The translations under genes and the position numbers were made by a program. A stretch of 64,000 nt of DNA from Phytohabitans maris (GTDB lineage: Bacteria > Actinomycetota > Actinomycetes > Mycobacteriales > Micromonosporaceae). The stretch lies in the NCBI RefSeq assembly GCF_031085175.1, contig NZ_JAVHUY010000007.1, positions 124,001 to 188,000 on the forward strand. The letters run 5' to 3'. Below the pieces are notes generated by a model. That model was not told the origin of the DNA. It made no database searches and saw nothing but the letters and a program-made list of their open reading frames with translations. Shown here piece after piece: positions 62,101 through 64,000 of this stretch. Within the stretch, counting starts at the first letter, position 1; every line of letters starts with the position of its first letter.

Positions 62101-62276
62101 GGCTGCTCGCGGCGAGCGCCGCCGTGGGCGGCCTGGCCGACCGTTCCCAGCCGGACGTTGCCCGGATCGAGCGGGAAGCGCGGCGCCGCCTCGGTGACAC
62201 GCGGTTCACCGAGGCGGCGCGGGAGGGTGCGCAGGCGAGTTGGGGCGAGTTGGCCGCGGTCACGCTCGCTTCTTGA
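59136..62276 (+). CDS. AfsR-like regulator: OmpR-type DNA-binding, BTAD and NB-ARC-type ATPase domains
   Basis: A 1046-residue transcriptional regulator starting at GTG 59136. The winged HTH is QIGILGPFEVRTDGGALADV then KATLVDWIWGEQPPSDAANA (about 1-90). The BTAD domain is about 95-245. The STAND ATPase is about 255-560, with P-loop TTLIGPGGTGKTRLATETA, Walker B AMLLILDNCEHVIES and RILATSREPLGI. The TPR-like C-terminus is about 600-1030. Family members integrate ATP and ligand signals to control secondary metabolism or transport. It is convergent with the DrrBA-type exporter and overlaps it by 17 bases, so a regulator-transporter link is only suggestive. Confidence 0.94.
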   Translation: MQIGILGPFEVRTDGGALADVPGARLRALLVALALEAGHAVPKATLVDWIWGEQPPSDAANALQRLVSRLRKALPEGSVEGLTDGYRLRVEPEAVDAVRFERLVTQARDDADLRGVARLREALALWRGAAMQDVGLQESAAFDAAVTRLEGLRLAAMEDRFDAEIGLGHGAELVTELTDVVAAHPVRERLVAALMRALVATGRDTEALLVYERTRQTLADTLGVDPSPELSGLHVALLRGELGRREEQRKTNLRAELTSYVGKDADVAAVRELVAERRLTTLIGPGGTGKTRLATETARTLLGDLPDGAWLVELAAIGADGDVAQATLAALSLRDALLGEAPDAEPTDRVIAAVRERAMLLILDNCEHVIESAASFAHRVLGECQRLRILATSREPLGITGEALWAVAPLAVPAADADAGVIGASAAVRLLQDRASAVRKDIATDVRTLSTMARICRALDGMPLAIELAAARLRTMSLDQLANRLDDRFRLLTGGSRTALPRHRTLRAVVDWSWELLTDAERTVLRRLSVFSGGASLEAAERVCAGDAVEAWQVLELLTALTEKSLVVTEGEGAPRYRMLGTIKEYAGQRLAEAGESDLARRAHLAYFTDLAETADPHLRRAEQLRWLATLEAEHDNIAAAMRGALAAGEAEGAMRLAAAAGWYWWFNGHKAEGNELIMAAIAVPGEVPEEIQAVVYAFVAGFLTSGRESDERQAAEWIRKVYEFSQRGRHRHPAVALVAALERMLRTPDAFLAAWEPLLTDEDPWVGALARLQLGKMRILLGQGGRDADAYLEAALTEFRALGDRWGISFALTELADRLAMRGEFAAAREHYDQAIAVVIEVGAIEDVVRMRSRQAQFYWLSGDEESSAAAMAEAQRYAERVAWPQALTELALAKAELARWSGDAEQARRQLDAATAVLGTAAERPQIRAVAQDLLGYLAGALDEARKHRAAAIQAATESGSALAIARVLVGVADLALRQEEYEQAARLLAASAAVGGLADRSQPDVARIEREARRRLGDTRFTEAAREGAQASWGELAAVTLAS

Positions 62277-62994
62277 ACGTGGAGGACGCCCAGAGGTAGC
62301 CGACGAGGGCGAACCCGACGCACCAGGCGAGGGCGGGGATCACGTCGCCGGCGGAGGGCGCGCCGTTGAGCAGCCCGCGCAGGGTTTCGATGATCGGCGT
62401 AAAGGGCTGGTACTCCGCGAACTCCCGGACGCCCGGGCCCATCTTGTCCGTCGGCGAGATCGCGCTGCTGAAGAACGGCAGCATGACCAGCGGCAGCGAG
62501 GCCAGACCCGCGGTCTCCGGGGACTTCGCCGCCAGCCCCATGGCGATCGTGAGCCAGCCCGCCGCGAAGCTGAGCAGTACGACGAGGCCGACCACGCCGA
62601 GCCAGTCCAACAGGCTCGCCGACGGACTGAATCCCAGCGCGAAGGCGACCCCGACGATCGCCGCGACGGCGAGCATGTTGGTCAGCACACTGGCGATGAC
62701 GTGACCGGTCAGCACCGCGCTGCGCGGGACGTCCATGACCTTGAACCGGTTGATGATGCCCTTGGTCACGTCGGAGTTCACCGACACCGCAACAGACCCC
62801 AGGCCGTAGCAGACGGCCAGCAGGAGCAGGCCCGGCGTCGCGTAGTCGACACCGACGCTGAAAGCGTCACCGAAGACGTACACGAACATCAACATGACCA
62901 CGACCGGCATCAGGACCGCGTTGAACACCGTTGTCGGGTTCCGGGCGATGTGCTTGAAGTTGCGGCGCAACATCACTATCGACGGCGATTTCAT
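62260..62994 (-). CDS. ABC-2 type exporter permease (DrrB family)
   Basis: The 244-residue membrane protein has six helices. The N-terminal RRNFKHIARNPTTVFNAVLM precedes helix one. The ABC-2 signature region AAKSPETAGLASLPLVMLPF and SSAISPTDKMGPGVREFAEY follow near residues 150-190, then PFTPIIETLRGLLNG. This is the standard DrrB/antibiotic exporter pattern. ATG 62994 overlaps the ATPase stop (ATGA). The 3' end overlaps the end of the AfsR-like gene. The exported compound is unknown. Confidence 0.94.
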   Translation of the reverse strand: MKSPSIVMLRRNFKHIARNPTTVFNAVLMPVVVMLMFVYVFGDAFSVGVDYATPGLLLLAVCYGLGSVAVSVNSDVTKGIINRFKVMDVPRSAVLTGHVIASVLTNMLAVAAIVGVAFALGFSPSASLLDWLGVVGLVVLLSFAAGWLTIAMGLAAKSPETAGLASLPLVMLPFFSSAISPTDKMGPGVREFAEYQPFTPIIETLRGLLNGAPSAGDVIPALAWCVGFALVGYLWASSTFKKRA

Positions 62995-63980
62995 TTCGCG
63001 ACTACCTCCGTGGTGTGGCCCGTCAGGGCGTCCGTCATGTGGCCTGTCAGGGCCTTCGTGGTGTGGCCCGTCAGGGCGAGGAAAACGTCATCGAGGTCCG
63101 GTGTGTGGACGGAAAAGCCTTCGGCGTCGAGCGAGTACTCGCCGAGCCGGTCCAGCAGGGCCCGCACCGCCTTGGTCCCGCCGTCGCTGGGCACCCGCAG
63201 GGTCAGGGCCTCGTCGTCCCGGGTGGAGTCGGGGAGGATCCGCGCGGCCGCGTCGAGCTCCTCGGCGGTGCTGAACCGGAGCCGCACGTGGGTACCGGGG
63301 ATCTGGCGCTTGAGCTCGTCGGGAGTCCCCTCGGCGACCAGGCGGCCCTGGTCGAGCACCGCGATCCGGTCGGCGAGCTGGTCGGCCTCGTCGAGGTACT
63401 GGGTGGTGAGGAAGATGGTCACGCCACCCGCCACCAGCTCGCGGATGATCGACCACATCGTGCGCCGGCTACGCGGATCCAGGCCCGTCGTCGGCTCGTC
63501 CAGGAAGATGATCCGCGGGTTGCCGACGAGCGTCATCGCCAGGTCGAGCTTGCGGCGCATGCCTCCGGAGTAGGTCGACGCCGGCTTCTGCGCCGAATCG
63601 ACCAGTTCGAAGCGCTCCAGCAGCTCGGCGACCATCCGCTTGCCGGCGCCCGCGGAAAGCTGGTTCAGGTCCACCATCAGTTGCAGGTTTTCCTGGCCCG
63701 TCAGCAGCTCGTCGACCGCCGCGAACTGACCGGTGACCCCGATGGCGGCGCGCACCGCCTTGGCCTCGGTCGCGACGTCGTAGCCGGCGACGTGAATCGT
63801 CCCGCCATCGGCCTTCGACAATGTGGTCAGTACGTTCACCGTCGTGGTCTTGCCGGCCCCATTCGGACCGAGCAGGGAAAAAACCGTTCCCGCGCGGACG
63901 TTCAGGTCGATGCCGTCAAGCACGACTTTGTCTTTGTATGCCTTCCGCAGATCGGAGGCCGTAATCGCGAAATCCGTCAT
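62991..63980 (-). CDS. ABC exporter ATPase (DrrA family) with repetitive C-terminal tail
   Basis: A 329-residue nucleotide-binding subunit paired with the adjacent DrrB-type permease. Walker A is LLGPNGAGKTTTVNVL, the ABC signature STYSGGMRRKLDLAMTLVGN, and Walker B RIIFLDEPTTGLD. The DrrA C-terminal domain is about 225-300. The final 27 residues contain three copies of A/L-LTGH-T/M-T (LTGHTTKALTGHMTDALTGH then TTEVVAK), encoded by 24-base tandem repeats. The tail is not usual for DrrA. The gene begins 21 bases from the window edge; its promoter is outside. Confidence 0.95.
   Translation of the reverse strand: MTDFAITASDLRKAYKDKVVLDGIDLNVRAGTVFSLLGPNGAGKTTTVNVLTTLSKADGGTIHVAGYDVATEAKAVRAAIGVTGQFAAVDELLTGQENLQLMVDLNQLSAGAGKRMVAELLERFELVDSAQKPASTYSGGMRRKLDLAMTLVGNPRIIFLDEPTTGLDPRSRRTMWSIIRELVAGGVTIFLTTQYLDEADQLADRIAVLDQGRLVAEGTPDELKRQIPGTHVRLRFSTAEELDAAARILPDSTRDDEALTLRVPSDGGTKAVRALLDRLGEYSLDAEGFSVHTPDLDDVFLALTGHTTKALTGHMTDALTGHTTEVVAK
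63014..63078. repeat. 24-base tandem repeat in the drrA-like gene
   Basis: TGTGGCC starts at 63014, 63038 and 63062, exactly 24 bases apart. Each is followed by a near-copy of the same unit (about 2.7 copies). Because 24 is a multiple of three, copy-number change would add or remove eight residues of the tail without a frameshift. Confidence 0.8.
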
Positions 63981-64000
63981 GCGCCCACTGTCATCGGGCG

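Noticed and set aside
63014-63078. CRISPR-like repeats
   Set aside because: The 24-base units are contiguous, without spacers, and lie inside an ABC ATPase coding sequence.
59136-63980. Edge of an antibiotic biosynthetic cluster (AfsR-like regulator plus DrrAB exporter)
   Set aside because: No biosynthetic enzyme is present in the window; the exporter continues towards the edge, so this cannot be judged.

Overview
This is chromosomal DNA of a very high G+C Gram-positive actinomycete, most likely a soil or plant-associated member of the Micromonosporaceae or a near relative. The evidence is strong third-position G/C bias in every gene, frequent GTG starts, a mycobacterial-type cysM/cysO/mec set, actinobacterial regulators (BTAD/AfsR, LAL-LuxR, IclR, XRE-cupin) and a CebR-type cellulose operator. 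No rRNA, tRNA, CRISPR array or transposase was seen. The family assignment is inference; no database search was possible.

Layout. 1-13.2 kb is a housekeeping block related to the Mycobacterium tuberculosis Rv1330c-Rv1339 neighbourhood. It holds a mannosyltransferase (cut by the window edge), an Rv1339-type metallo-beta-lactamase-fold phosphodiesterase, the CysM/CysO/Mec cysteine pathway, a LysR/aldo-keto reductase pair, DUF2017, ClpS, a degenerate dynamin-like protein, a giant LAL regulator, and pncB-pncA for NAD salvage. 13.8-16.8 kb has ctaD and an FAD monooxygenase. 16.9-20.7 kb has the 2-keto-3-deoxygluconate branch (kdgK, eda, IclR regulator) and a secreted GH12-CBM2 endoglucanase behind a CebR-like box. 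20.7-24.1 kb has an AlbA_2 ATP-binding regulator, a STAS protein and a phosphoesterase fused to a catalytically dead DNA ligase domain. 24.1-32.0 kb is a tightly overlapped seven-gene catabolic operon of unknown substrate, preceded by an XRE-cupin regulator.

32.1-35.7 kb is the most unusual part. Three translationally coupled genes encode a two-helix membrane protein with two TrkA-N/RCK-like Rossmann domains and a C-terminal RyR domain, a SLOG-family nucleotide-sensor-like protein, and a nucleoside-deoxyribosyltransferase/TIR-like domain fused to TPRs. This looks like an uncharacterised nucleotide-signal-gated conflict (immunity) or stress system.

35.8-52.0 kb is a glucuronoxylan/hemicellulose locus: CE7 deacetylase, LacI regulator, GH3, two LplB/LplC-type permeases, a lipoprotein binding protein, GH39 beta-xylosidase, DUF624, GH42, GH67 alpha-glucuronidase and a membrane sulfatase-fold protein. 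Nearly identical AAATTT-centred palindromes precede GH3 and GH67 and suggest one LacI regulon. Uronate released by GH67 could feed the kdgK-eda branch through enzymes encoded elsewhere.

52.5-64 kb contains a Clp-N/HTH protein with twin operators, a structured leader with two tiny overlapping reading frames before a VWA/Calx-beta exoprotein, an alpha/beta hydrolase, a large-subunit catalase, an AfsR-like regulator and a DrrAB-type exporter. Nearly every convergent junction with space for one carries an inverted repeat, and two sequence-related hairpin families each recur twice at such junctions.
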